In this document: positions 30,771 to 41,258 of the stretch, piece after piece
Numbering within the stretch: the first letter of the stretch is position 1
How the letters are laid out: each line of letters opens with the position of its first letter
From: Mayamaea pseudoterrestris
Taxonomy: Eukaryota; Bacillariophyta; Bacillariophyceae; Sellaphorales; Sellaphoraceae
Assembly (NCBI GenBank): GCA_027923505.1
Contig: BROI01000003.1
Span: 248,001-312,000 of the forward strand
DNA length: 64,000 nt
Direction: 5' to 3'
Notes under the pieces: model-generated
Seen by the model: the letters and a program-made list of their open reading frames with translations, nothing else
Told to the model about the DNA's origin: nothing
The model's database searches: none
Position numbers and translations under genes: made by a program

Positions 30771-33206
30771 CTAAAAGCAAAAGAGTTCGTCCGGGGTCTG
30801 TCCCATCGCCGTCTCCGGAGTCAGACCGAATAGTTGACAAGCGCCGTTGCACACATGAGTTTCAAAAAAAGCTCTAATTCCCTTTTCACCAAGATTCGTT
30901 CGCCCGAATTTCATTCCTTGCAGTTGGGGGCTTTCTTTCCGTTTGTGAACAGCTGGATCGGTGAAGATGAACTCCCGGCGACCATCCGAATACTCTTTCA
31001 TCGAACCCTGCAGGTCGACCACCATAAACTGCTTCTTGCTAGTGTAATAAGAAAAGTGACTAAATGCATGGGCAAAATCTTCGACAGGAATGGCTTCATG
31101 GAGAAGAATCTGCGGCGCGCCAGCATATTGTTCACCAATGAGGTGGTCGAAGTACTCCGTGTTGTCGCCGGTCTTTCGTGCAGGCTTTGCTCCTTCGTTC
31201 CAATCGCCGTCGTCATCAGAATCTTCCTCTTCTTCTGATTCCTCCACCAAAGCAGCCAGCGGACGCGCATTTATCACCCCAATATTTGCCTTTCGTCCAA
31301 GCAAGGACTCTATCGCGGCTCGGCTCAATCCCGTATTGTCATCAGAGACCGGGGCCGCCTTGGCCACACCCCCGAAATTTCCGTTGTACTTTCTGTAGAC
31401 CCCTTCAATGAAAGGCTCAACAAGAATATTGTACATCTTTGAATTGACTGCATCGGCGAGTTCAAATATAAGTGGCCGCAGGAATCGAATTCGAGGAAAG
31501 TTGGTGAAGCGTTGCCTGAGTTGGGGGTTTTGCACCGCTAAACGATCCAACCAAGAATTGTATTCTTTGGCGCATCGTGAAGCCAAAGCCTGGGTTGTCA
31601 TGAACTGTAGATGGTAGCTGTGCCGATGACTCTTCAAATAAGAGGAAGCGTCTTTCGCCGTAGCAGCGGTGTCATCTTCGACAAACCTTGACTCTTTGGC
31701 AACCATTACAGGTCCCATAAACTCGTCATTTAGATTCAAATAGCGAAACTTATAGGCAGCCCGCTCTGCACCTTCTCCGAAACAAGTGCGTTTCCAGGCA
31801 ACGTTATAGGCAAGAATAGTTTCCTTTTGCACCAGGCCCTTCCTGCGTCTGTCTGCCATTAAGAGGCATTTGTCCTTTGGATGCCGCACACCAATAGCCA
31901 TGCACCGAGTACACAAATAAAGTGCCTTGCACCCCTTGCAAACTTTCCCTCGATTCCCAGTCTGCCAATCTTGATCAGCGACTACTTTGTAGCAGCCATT
32001 GCAGCGTCGGTCAATAACCAAACAAAAGTTACCGTCTCGATCGTTCCACTTCCAAATGTTTTTCGTATACTTTTCATCGCTCGAAGCACGAAAAATTCTC
32101 CAGTCATCCGTGGGATGTTGATCGTCGGGTGCGTCCACGCGTTCACGAACAATGTCAGTGCGAACTGTCTTTCCTTTGCCCGTTTTGGTCTCTGTCATTT
32201 CCGTCTTGGTCATTGTGAGTGACGAGACGTGGTGCGAAATGATATGCGAAAGCGAGTTCGCATCAAGCGATGGCCGGTTGAATGATGCAACGGCGCCAAA
32301 TGCAATTGCTTCGTCCACCATCTTTTTAAGGACGCTAAAATCCTCGTTGGGACTTGCCATGCCAACGCAGCAAAGTGAGAGTCGGCGCCCAAATTGAGAA
32401 GCTAGAGTTCCGACGGCGTCTACGATTTGTTTCGTAGACGATTGAGATTCAGATGGTCTGCCATCTGAGAAGAAAAAGACGGAAAGAGCGCAAGATCCCA
32501 AATCGTTTGCTCGCAAGAGAGAATGGACTTCTTTCAAGGCGGGGAGGTAAAAACCAGGCCCTTCAGGCTTCAAATTTGTCCACTCCCTCAAATCGACAAG
32601 CTTATTGTAAAGAACCCATGTCATCGGTTCGTGTCGAATGACAACAGTCGCCGTCTGGCGCATGACAACGATAGAAACCAAATCATACAACGTGGTCGTA
32701 TGCTGCTCCAACTGATTCTTGACAAACTCGCGAGCAAGACACGTCCAAACGCCATCAGACCGGCAACGAGCCCCATCTACATCATCTGTACGCATAGAAC
32801 CGGACATATCCACCACAAGAATCGTATGACTCTTCCATAGATTCTTCTTTGAGAGGGCAGACATGTGCATGAGCTCGTGGGCCCTTTCCAAATCAATTCC
32901 TTCATGGTCCGAGCTCTTTTCAATCATGACAGGATCGACAAATCGTGAACCAGAGCTAACGCCTTGCTTGTCCCTGCTTTCAAAACAAGTAATCGCCATG
33001 TTGCGTTGGGGATCGTAAATGAAAACCTTGCCCGACAAAGTGTACTTGATTCGGCCGCGACTGTTTCCTGGCTCTTGCATGCCAAATCGCCGCGCTCGCA
33101 GTAGGTCAGTCTTTTGAATCTGACGCTCCTCGCGACGTTGACGATCATGTAGCGTCGAAACGAGTTCCGATTGAGCAATGGAGTTGCTAACGACGCGGGC
33201 GCTCAT
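30771..33206 (-). CDS. VWA domain / zinc motif / alpha-kinase, copy 2
   Basis: An 811-residue intronless paralogue of the gene at 27781-30249, with the same architecture and about the same length. The VWA metal site DMSGSMRTDDV and FSDGRPSES are kept, as are the Cys-pair module (CNGC, CKGC, CTRC), kinase Lys in VMVAKESRF, VEPFIEGVY, VDLQGS, FTDPAVH and the tail HVCNGACQLFGL. It also has an acidic insert (EESEEEEDSDDDGDWN) in the kinase. All recognisable catalytic residues are present, so both copies are probably active. Copy 2 has an extra SSYLKSHRHSYH stretch after the zinc module and a shorter C-terminal tail. Tandem orientation and spacing indicate local duplication, with enough divergence to be old. 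Confidence 0.9.
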   Translation of the reverse strand: MSARVVSNSIAQSELVSTLHDRQRREERQIQKTDLLRARRFGMQEPGNSRGRIKYTLSGKVFIYDPQRNMAITCFESRDKQGVSSGSRFVDPVMIEKSSDHEGIDLERAHELMHMSALSKKNLWKSHTILVVDMSGSMRTDDVDGARCRSDGVWTCLAREFVKNQLEQHTTTLYDLVSIVVMRQTATVVIRHEPMTWVLYNKLVDLREWTNLKPEGPGFYLPALKEVHSLLRANDLGSCALSVFFFSDGRPSESQSSTKQIVDAVGTLASQFGRRLSLCCVGMASPNEDFSVLKKMVDEAIAFGAVASFNRPSLDANSLSHIISHHVSSLTMTKTEMTETKTGKGKTVRTDIVRERVDAPDDQHPTDDWRIFRASSDEKYTKNIWKWNDRDGNFCLVIDRRCNGCYKVVADQDWQTGNRGKVCKGCKALYLCTRCMAIGVRHPKDKCLLMADRRRKGLVQKETILAYNVAWKRTCFGEGAERAAYKFRYLNLNDEFMGPVMVAKESRFVEDDTAATAKDASSYLKSHRHSYHLQFMTTQALASRCAKEYNSWLDRLAVQNPQLRQRFTNFPRIRFLRPLIFELADAVNSKMYNILVEPFIEGVYRKYNGNFGGVAKAAPVSDDNTGLSRAAIESLLGRKANIGVINARPLAALVEESEEEEDSDDDGDWNEGAKPARKTGDNTEYFDHLIGEQYAGAPQILLHEAIPVEDFAHAFSHFSYYTSKKQFMVVDLQGSMKEYSDGRREFIFTDPAVHKRKESPQLQGMKFGRTNLGEKGIRAFFETHVCNGACQLFGLTPETAMGQTPDELFCF

Positions 33207-33562
33207 GATCCGATGTGTATTTTATTTGCGGTATCAGCTACGATAAATCGCTCCTTGTACTTGCTGAATTAAATAGTCGCAAAGACGCAGCAACAAGGCG
33301 TCTAGAAATTTTGAATATAACAGAGACGTCTAGTCAATAAAGACTTCTAGTTACAGTATAGCGCAGTGATCAGTCGTTCTCCAAGTTTTCTTGTTACGGT
33401 TGGCGACGAAAACGGCCACGATCCTTTGACATTCAACACCATCTCTTTCACGGCAGGTGGCCATGGTTCGCTGGATTGGCGATATGTCTTACCGGTTTTT
33501 AAGCGTCGGACCGGTACTGGACAAGACCAAGCCGCGCTCCACCATGGAACATTCGACTATCT
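33207..33562. other. Intergenic, divergent promoters with paired ACCGGT motifs
   Basis: A 356-bp gap between alpha-kinase copy 2 (minus) and the YqgE-like gene (plus). ACCGGT occurs at about 33491 and 33511, 50-90 bp before the YqgE-like start. Short frames here are not supported as genes. Confidence 0.4.
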
Positions 33563-34882
33563 TTGAGGCCGATACACACCATGACATCTTCATCTCTACT
33601 GGTTTGCCGACTATACAGATCAATACTAAAGGCGTCAAAGCCATTTTGCGACAAAAACTCGCTCACTCAGGCCAAAGTCCTGACATGTTTACTGCATCGA
33701 ACTGGACGAGAGGATGAGAGTTGGGCGAGCTTCTTGAGGGAAACGTCAGACGACGACAATGAATATTCATCCGACGAAGACGAACAAATGAAGGAACCTC
33801 AGAGAGTTTTGTTTCGAAATTTGCTGCGTGAAGTTGTAGCTGGTTCATCGATACGGCAAATGCAGTGGCCCGTCTCGGTTGATGTGTCGTTGCTTGATTC
33901 CGTCATTCGACGCGAGTTTCGAGGCTCGAGCGAGTCAAAATCAGCTCAACACCCGCTAGCAACAAGACAAGCACTTGCATTCATGACTTTGGCGGCTTTG
34001 AACCAAAAGCTGGCCTGGTACGAAGCTCTCCGCGCCAAGGCACCGTTAGTCAGGCCCCAACAAGGGGCTGCCTACGTTTCACCTCTCCCACTGTCGCCGC
34101 CATCCTCCTACCTTCGACCTGGCGCTTATTTGATTGCACATCCACACATGACTGGCTACTTTCGACGGACAGTAATCTCTATATTGGATCACAAGGCCGA
34201 GCATGACAGCCCGGCCGGCTCGTATGGAACCTATGGTCTCATTGTCAATCGAACCCGCCTTTCGCCTCAAACACACAAGGGTTTGACGCTGGAGGAAGTC
34301 CTGCGACCGCTACCTCACGATTTGGTGACATCCTTTGGCGGATCTACTGTCAGAGAAGGCGGCCCCGTGCACATGAGCCTGCAAATGCTTCATTCATTGA
34401 CTCCCGATCAGGAGGAACTTCGCATTGGAGGCAGTCCAATTTCCATGATTGGTAGTGATAAAGGTGACGATCAGCAAGCTGACCAATCTACCGTGACTTC
34501 TGCTCAGCGCTCCGATCGTGCCATTTACTACAAGGGCGACGTTTTGACGGCTGCCAATGCCGTCCTATCGGGTCGCTTGGATAGGGAGGATGTATCGTTC
34601 TTTGTTGGGGCATCGGCCTGGCAACCAGGCCAGCTGGACAGTGAAGTGGAACGCGGATTTTGGATGCCGGTCAGTGGTCCACCTGAGATTGCTCACTCCG
34701 GATCGTGCGAGCACGACTATGTCACTCCCGAAGGTGAAGCAAGGCCTCTGGCGGATCTGTGGTTAAGCATGCTCTCGGCGTGCGGACCGGCGGAAGCAGA
34801 GCTTGCGCATTTGATGTCAGTCGACGACGGAGAGAGCGAACTGGGAATGGCATGTGATGATGATGATGATTATGACTATTAG
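33563..34882 (+). CDS. YqgE/AlgH (DUF179) family protein
   Basis: A 439-residue protein of the UPF0301/AlgH family, whose biochemical role is not settled; eukaryotic members are usually in plastids or mitochondria. The ATG at 33563 or the next at 33581 (MTSSSLLVCRLYRSILKAS) opens a basic, hydrophobic leader suited to organelle import. An acidic stretch follows (SDDDNEYSSDEDEQ). The conserved domain runs from about residue 190: LRPGAYLIAHPHMTGYFRRT, SILD, GTYGLIVNRT, FGGSTVREGGPVHMSLQMLH, YYKGD and FFVGASAWQPGQLDSEVERG, the last close to family SGWGPGQLEEEL. It ends in a poly-Asp/Tyr tail. Confidence 0.9.
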   Translation: MRPIHTMTSSSLLVCRLYRSILKASKPFCDKNSLTQAKVLTCLLHRTGREDESWASFLRETSDDDNEYSSDEDEQMKEPQRVLFRNLLREVVAGSSIRQMQWPVSVDVSLLDSVIRREFRGSSESKSAQHPLATRQALAFMTLAALNQKLAWYEALRAKAPLVRPQQGAAYVSPLPLSPPSSYLRPGAYLIAHPHMTGYFRRTVISILDHKAEHDSPAGSYGTYGLIVNRTRLSPQTHKGLTLEEVLRPLPHDLVTSFGGSTVREGGPVHMSLQMLHSLTPDQEELRIGGSPISMIGSDKGDDQQADQSTVTSAQRSDRAIYYKGDVLTAANAVLSGRLDREDVSFFVGASAWQPGQLDSEVERGFWMPVSGPPEIAHSGSCEHDYVTPEGEARPLADLWLSMLSACGPAEAELAHLMSVDDGESELGMACDDDDDYDY

Positions 34883-35083
34883 CACTTTCTATAGCGTGCT
34901 TGTCCGCGTGGCCTGCATCTTCACATGAAAGGAACCTCATCATCATCTGCAAATCCATCTCACCGGTTCTCACGAGACCTCGTCCTAGGTTCGCATCGAA
35001 CGAGACGACGATGATCCAACGTGATGCGTCCATGCGGATACAAGAAGTGATCCGGCGAACCAGTTCCATCTCGCACCAGTATA

Positions 35084-37445
35084 ATGCAGTCTACTAAAAG
35101 TGAAGATATGACGGCGATGGTGATGCAAGATACCAATGGAGACTATGAGCTTGAGCTTGATCATAACCTGAACGATTCGTCGTCGTCGGCCGCCGCTGCA
35201 CATCGCAATCAACATTATGTGTCTGGCGTGGAGCAAATTGAACGTATAGAGGAAGGTTATGTCCAAAAGGAAACACAAAAGCGCTTTAATGATCCATCCG
35301 AAGCCTTTTCTACTCCATCTCAGGACGGACATTCGCTTGAATGGACGAACATCTCCATGACAACGATTCCACCGAAAGCCAAGGTTGACGGCCGACGCAT
35401 TCTTGAAAATGTATGGGGACGATGCCCGAGTGGAAAGGTGACAGCAGTAATGGGGCCGTCTGGTAGTGGAAAGACATCGTTGTTGAACGTTTTGTCGGGT
35501 CGCATGACGAGCAAAAGGACCAAAAGCGTCACCATTGATACCAAGAACAACATTCTTTGGAATAACTACTTGGTGGATCCAGCGTCCATATACTTCCGCA
35601 AGACGATTGCTTTTGTTGCGCAGGATGATTCGCTTTTAGATACTGGTGCGTGCAGTTCTGTGAGTGATGGCTGTTACGCGCTATTTAATCATTAATTATC
35701 CACTCACCTTCTTATACTTGCGAAACGCATAGCTACACCGCGCGAAGCAATCGCTTTCTCGGCCAAACTGCGTCTTCCTAAAACTACTACTGAAACGCAA
35801 ATCAAAGCAATTGTTACCGGCATGCTTCATGAGCTTAATTTACTTGACTGCGCAGACACCATGGTTGGAGGTGCCCTTGTCAAGGGCCTCAGCGGAGGCG
35901 AGCGCAAGCGAACAAGCGTGGGCGTTGAGCTTGTCACACGGCCTCGCATCATTTTTATGGATGAACCAACAAGCGGCCTCGACTCGTTTAATGCATTGGA
36001 ACTGATACAAGTTTTGCGCAAGGTCGCCAAGACAGGATCGTCCGTTTTGCTGACGATTCATCAGCCATCGTCGCAAATCTTCTCCGCCATTGATCGACTA
36101 ATCTTACTCAAAGCTGGACGAGTCATGTACGGTGGTCTCGTGAAGAATGTTCCACGATATTTTGCCAAGCGAGGTCATCCGATTCCTGAGCACCATAACC
36201 CGGCTGATGAAATTATTTTTATTGCACAGACCCAGTCGGTCGAGACATTGGAACGCCAAGGCTTTTTCCATCGTCCGCCTGAGAATCCAAATGCTCCGAC
36301 AACAGGATTGGAAGATAACGACGATGCCCGGCGGTCCATCAAGAGCGCAGCAATGATTAACAAGCCAGGCTTTTTTGTCCAAGTGAAGCTCCTATTCCAA
36401 CGTGAGTTGCGCCACTTGGTGCGAAACAAGAAAGGGCTTCAAGCTCGAACGGGAATGACCCTTGTCGTGTCACTGCTGGGTGGTGCCATTTACTGGCAAG
36501 TTGCCGATTCGGACTTTTCGAACTTTATCAATGTTCAGAGCACTTTTGGAGGGCTTTTGCTTTCGTTGCTGGCCAATGTTTTCTCCGTGGCGTTGCCGTC
36601 GTTGATCTCCTTTGCTACAGAACGACCTGGTGCGTATAATTTTGGCAAGGGCTCCTGTGGGAATAGCATTTACTTTGACTAACCCGATCTCCGGTCGATT
36701 TTGCAGTTTTTGTCCGCGAGTACTCGACAAATCATTATCAAACAAGTTCTTATTTCCTCGCGGTAGGTTCAGTCAGTCCTTTCCATGTTTTATACATTTT
36801 TGGTAGCTTACATTGGGTTCTTTCGTTGTTGCAGCGATTCGTGACAGAGTTTCTAGTCACTGCCGGTCAAGTCATACTCAGCTCCATGCTGACATATACA
36901 ATGATGGGATTGAACGCTCGCTTTGGCGTCATCTGGGCCAGCCAGTACTTGCTTGCGTTGACGAGTACAGCTCTTGCCGTGCTTGTGGGTGCGACTGCCT
37001 CTGAGCCATCGCTGGCGATTGAGGTGAGTTGCCTATGAATACAGCTTTCTCGCGTCGCGGTCATGATGCACGGCAACTCACTTTGCTGTTGTCGCAGTTC
37101 GTTCCGCTTATATTTATGCCACAAATTCTGTTTGCAGGATTCTTTGTTCCACCAACTTTGATCCCAGTCTGGCTTCGATGGCTTACCTATGTTTTTCCTC
37201 TTGCGTATGCGACGAAAATTGTGCTTGTGGCCGAGTTTGATGGAGCTTGCGACGGCTTCGAGACGACTCAATCGAATCCAGACGGATCTACTACATCAAT
37301 CAACTACTGTGACCGAATCCTTTTAAACACGCAAGCTTACCCAGAAGATGTATGGTGGTATTGGCTGATCATTTGCGCGCAGTTTGTATTTTTCCGGCTT
37401 CTGGCTCTGTTCATGCTGCAAAAGAAGGCGTCAAAATTTTACTAA
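35084..37445 (+). CDS. ABCG (White/WBC) half-size ABC transporter
   Basis: ATP-driven exporter of lipids or hydrophobic compounds; half-transporters act as dimers. Five exons: 35084-35645, 35733-36629, 36707-36762, 36835-37023 and 37098-37445, all GT-AG with matching phase, giving 683 residues. The nucleotide-binding domain comes first, as in subfamily G: Walker A GPSGSGKT, FVAQDD, signature LSGGERKR, Walker B IIFMDEPTSGLDS, H-loop TIHQPSSQIF. The membrane domain follows: YWQVADSDFSNF, ERPVFVREYSTNHYQTSSYF spanning exons 2-3 (typical ABCG), then about six helices and an extracellular Cys-containing loop (CDGFETTQ...NYCDR) before the last helix. The exon 2/3/4 junctions are confirmed by this conserved ERPVF..E motif. 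The substrate cannot be predicted. Confidence 0.93.
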
Positions 37446-37686
37446 GTATTGCACACATTATATTGCACGCATTAAATTACTGAGTAGATTGACTATGAGA
37501 TGCTGCATGTGAAGTTCTCTCATCTAACAAGGCTCCCTGGGTCAGCGCGCATTAGCTAACGGTGCTTCGCGGTCTGACGTCGGTCCGGTACTGTCACACA
37601 TTCTTTGACGACGAAGACGATGCTGCAATCTGCAATACTACCAAGCCCCCACACATTCAATGGAAGCTTGATGCTATGATTAAACG

Positions 37687-39378
37687 ATGAAAATGTTGCA
37701 AGGCTTGATTGTAGTGTTTCTAACGACTTACTTTGTCGCCATATACTTACTACAGCGCGCCATGTTGAATTTCAATCCACCGGCGTCGCACGGGCCAAAC
37801 AACTCCTTTCATAAGCAGCTTCAAAGCAATAATACTAGCACAATCAGCACCTTTCAAATAAACAAAAGTAGGCGATATGTTCGAAAGAGTGGACTCTGTC
37901 CAGTTTGTCAAATTGCGGAAACTGGTGACAAGCGGGTACCGACCTGTGAGAATGCTGTCCGCCGATACCTTGCCAAGAACAATGCGACGGAACTTGAAGC
38001 TTTGAATGAAATTTCTTCCAAGTACAAGCCATGCCAACTCGCTTGTAGTATACCATGCTCTGACTCTGATCGATCGACTCGGATATTTTGGCGCTTGGAC
38101 GATATTGCACCACCCATAATACACGGTCGGACCTACTACTTGCAATCGGTTCCCGACAAGCATCGAATACCAAAGGCAGCACTTGCAGATTTAGATTCCT
38201 ACTTTGCGAGAAAGGAGAATGTATATCCTCAGCGTAGCTATTTTTTCGAGTACAATCCAAGTATTGTAAAGATACCTGACGGCTGTCAGCTTCCAGTGTC
38301 CTTGGCCGAGAAGCCAGTCTATCTTGCTTCATTTCGCCTCGCAACAACACAACAATGCGTAACGGGATCAACGGAAATGACAATGTTCGGTGGTTCCTAT
38401 CCATATCCAGCTGATGACAATGCACTAGGGATTGCATTGCTGCGGGCGGACTTGAGTGTCATATCTGATGTAGCGGTCAACATGAAGGCCATTGACAGCT
38501 ACGTCCAAGATTATCGTGTGTTTGCATTCGACAATCAGCTGTACTTGTCATCTCATTACTTCATGAGACCCTTTTGGCTAGTGCCTCCAACTGGTCCAGC
38601 GCGCAGCGGCACAGTAAAGCTTAAGCACAAATTTGACGATAATGGCCAACACTCGTTTGACTTTTACATTCGCGAAGCACCTTCCTGCACCCGCTACAAG
38701 GAAGGCAAGCGGAACGGAAAGAACTTGAACTTTTTCATGGATCAGAAAACAAATGAGACAATGATGGAGTTACTACCCATGGGTCCCAAAATTCGCATCG
38801 ACTTGAGCGAGCCATGCAACTACACTGCCGAACCGCAGGAGCCACATATATTGCCTCCAGCTGACTCTGCGTTGGAGGCCACCTTTCGAACAATGGAGGA
38901 ACGATTCTACGGCGATGCTGTACTCTTCATGAGTGATCGAGGCAGTGCTTGCTGTGTATCGTTTCCAGATCCCCGCGACAAAGCCGGTCCACCATTGCTA
39001 CTTGGAATATCCCATACAAAGACACTTCGAGGACCCGTTGAGGGCTTTGGAAGTCAATATGCATCGAGATTCTACGCCATGGAATCTGTCAGTCCATACA
39101 AAGTCGTTGCATTTACTGGTCGGTTCTGTTTTGGATTCCCCAATGAGCAGGAACAGGACAACCCATATGCGCGCCTCAATTTGCGTTCATTATTCATGGG
39201 TGAGCCTAATGATTGCCCCCGCATTCATTTCGTGAGTGGAATGCTGGAAACGGACGACGACCCATCGCAGCTGGTGATTGCGTACGGCGTCAACGATTGT
39301 GCTCCACGAATCGTTCAAGTGCAGAAGGAATATGTCATACGATTACTATTTCCTACAAGTGATATGGAGCTGAAATAG
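37687..39378 (+). CDS. Unrecognised type II membrane protein (Golgi-like)
   Basis: A 563-residue intronless protein. A membrane anchor lies at the N-terminus (LIVVFLTTYFVAIYLLQRAM) with little before it, so the bulk should be lumenal or extracellular. A Cys-rich section follows (LCPVCQIAE, CENAVRRYLA, CQLACSIPC). The main domain, from about residue 150, has many aromatic residues and short beta-type motifs (YFFEYNPSIVKIPDG, FDNQLYLSSHYFMRPFW, FTGRFCFGF, FVSGMLETDDDPSQLVIAYG) that recall beta-propeller glycosidase or transferase folds; the tail VIAYGVNDCAPRIVQV resembles the end of such propellers. This is a fold impression, not an identification. Confidence 0.7.
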   Translation: MKMLQGLIVVFLTTYFVAIYLLQRAMLNFNPPASHGPNNSFHKQLQSNNTSTISTFQINKSRRYVRKSGLCPVCQIAETGDKRVPTCENAVRRYLAKNNATELEALNEISSKYKPCQLACSIPCSDSDRSTRIFWRLDDIAPPIIHGRTYYLQSVPDKHRIPKAALADLDSYFARKENVYPQRSYFFEYNPSIVKIPDGCQLPVSLAEKPVYLASFRLATTQQCVTGSTEMTMFGGSYPYPADDNALGIALLRADLSVISDVAVNMKAIDSYVQDYRVFAFDNQLYLSSHYFMRPFWLVPPTGPARSGTVKLKHKFDDNGQHSFDFYIREAPSCTRYKEGKRNGKNLNFFMDQKTNETMMELLPMGPKIRIDLSEPCNYTAEPQEPHILPPADSALEATFRTMEERFYGDAVLFMSDRGSACCVSFPDPRDKAGPPLLLGISHTKTLRGPVEGFGSQYASRFYAMESVSPYKVVAFTGRFCFGFPNEQEQDNPYARLNLRSLFMGEPNDCPRIHFVSGMLETDDDPSQLVIAYGVNDCAPRIVQVQKEYVIRLLFPTSDMELK

Positions 39379-39537
39379 CAAATTTTCAGGGATGGCATTT
39401 TACGTGCTGGCCTTACCTTGATTCGATTGAAATGGCATGTATAGCTAAAGGGTGCTTCGAAACCCGGACATGGGGTACGTCATTCGTTTCGCGCTCACTT
39501 CTTTTCGCGATCCGTTTCTTCAGATCCAAGATCCACC

Positions 39538-41190
39538 ATGAAGCAACGGAGCGGGTCTATCCTTGTGACGACAACGGCATGTATCGCGTTAATTTATACA
39601 GGAGATGCCTTTACATCATGTCATCGGACGCTTCTGTATCCCAGGACAGTCCGCAACCATCCGTCAGTGACCTTTTACGATGCTTCCTTGCCGGTTGATT
39701 CCGCCGAAGTCGATAATAGTCCATCAACCTCGTCCGAGGCAACAACATCTTTGAGCTCGTCGAATGAGAAACCAATTCGCGGAAGCAAACGAAGCATGAT
39801 GAAATTTGCCGTTCCGGCGCTCGGAATCTTCTTGGCGTCTCCACTCCTGAGCAACATTGACAATGCGTTTGTCGGCAGAACGGTCGGATCTGCGGGTTTG
39901 GCGGCACTGTCACCAGGAACCATATGCACAGATACGTTGCTATATCTCTTTTCATTTCTCAGCCGAGCTACCACCGGAATTGTATCACGAGCGTTCGCCG
40001 CAGAGGATGAGGAAACTACGGAAGGAAACATTGATGCGGCGCGCGAAGCTGCGTCGGCTCCGTTGTCTGTTGCCCTCATTAGCGGAGTGATTTTGTCATG
40101 CCTCTATGCATACTTTACACCCAATCTATTGGAAATATTCAATGTTGATTTGGCTCTGCGAAAGGACGCTGCTTCGTATATCTACTGGAGAGGTGCGTTC
40201 ACGTGGGCAGCTCTCTTTCAAAGCATTGCGTTGACTGTCTTGCTCGCGACCCGAGATGCCATAACACCATTGAAGATTGTTACCTTTGCAAGCGTGTTAA
40301 ACATTGTTGGTGACTATATGCTCTGCGTATGGCCAGTCAAGTGGGGATGTGCTGGAGCAGCAGCCGCAACTTCGGCTGCAACTTTGATCAGCAGTGGGTT
40401 CCTGCTGCAGGCCCTGAGGAAAAAGCGTCTGTTGCCAGCCATTCGATTTCCCAGCAGGAAGCAACTAGGCAGTCTGATGGAGTTCACCGGGCCGTTACTA
40501 GCGATTACATTGACGCGCATGGGTGGTTTAATAGCCATGCAAAAGAGTGCCATGGCGCTCGGTGTGCAATCACTTGCTGCTTATCAAATGTGCATCAACT
40601 TGGTCATTTTCTTCCTCTTGTTTGGTGAGCCGTTGTCGCAGCTTTCGCAGACCAAGCTTCCGTCTCTTGTTGACGCTGGTGACCGTGATGGAGTCAAAGC
40701 GACGCTCAAATCTGTTGGCACCTTGTCAGTCTTGGTAGCGGCCAGTGTCGGTGGCATTGCCTTTGCTTCACTGCAATGGTGTTCGGGATTGTTTTCCTCA
40801 GACCCCATTGTGCAGATGATGTCACGAAACGTTGCTCCAGCTGTCTTTATGACGGTGGTAGCATCTATAGCATCAGTCGCTATCGATGGCGCCATGCTTG
40901 GTACGTGGGACAATGTGTATGGTGGGCACGTCTGAAAATGCCTACTGACTGATGTCTCATTTCTTATTCGTTGTTTGCTCTCACCAGCCTCCAGAGACTT
41001 TGGATTCATGCTGACTGTCGGACTTACGACATTTATTGCACAGCTTGGTATGCTAAGGCATAGCACGTCGTTGAGTTGGGTCTTTGGGTCATTCACCATG
41101 AGGCTAGGGATTTATAGCATTCTGGCTTTGGTGCGCGGAGCTCTCGGGTACGGCCCCATTGGCCGTATGCTGAAAAAGAAAACAACATAA
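39538..41190 (+). CDS. MATE-family efflux transporter, plastid-type leader
   Basis: Multidrug and toxic compound extrusion family antiporter. Two exons, 39538-40900 and 40988-41190, with an 87-bp GT-AG intron (AMLA/SRDFGF across the junction), give 521 residues. An N-terminal signal-like stretch (LVTTTACIALIYTGDAFTS) then Ser/Thr-rich leader suggests a bipartite presequence and plastid envelope location, as in EDS5-type plant MATEs, to which it appears closest. Membrane domain: PALGIFLASPLLSNIDNAFV, GRTVGSAGLAALSPG, about 12 helices in two halves, AGAAAATSAATLISSGF and AYQMCINLVIFFLLFGEPLS. The substrate is unknown. The unspliced frame would end at 40935 in intron sequence, losing the last helices. 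Confidence 0.9.
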
Positions 41191-41258
41191 AATAATACGC
41201 ACTGGTAGCATTACAATACCAGAAGTTCCTGCCTTTGTCGAAGCACCGTAGCTGGTGA

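Noticed and set aside
33366-33717. Short frames before the YqgE-like gene
   Set aside because: Located in the probable promoter and 5' UTR; no family match and unlikely splice sites to the main frame.
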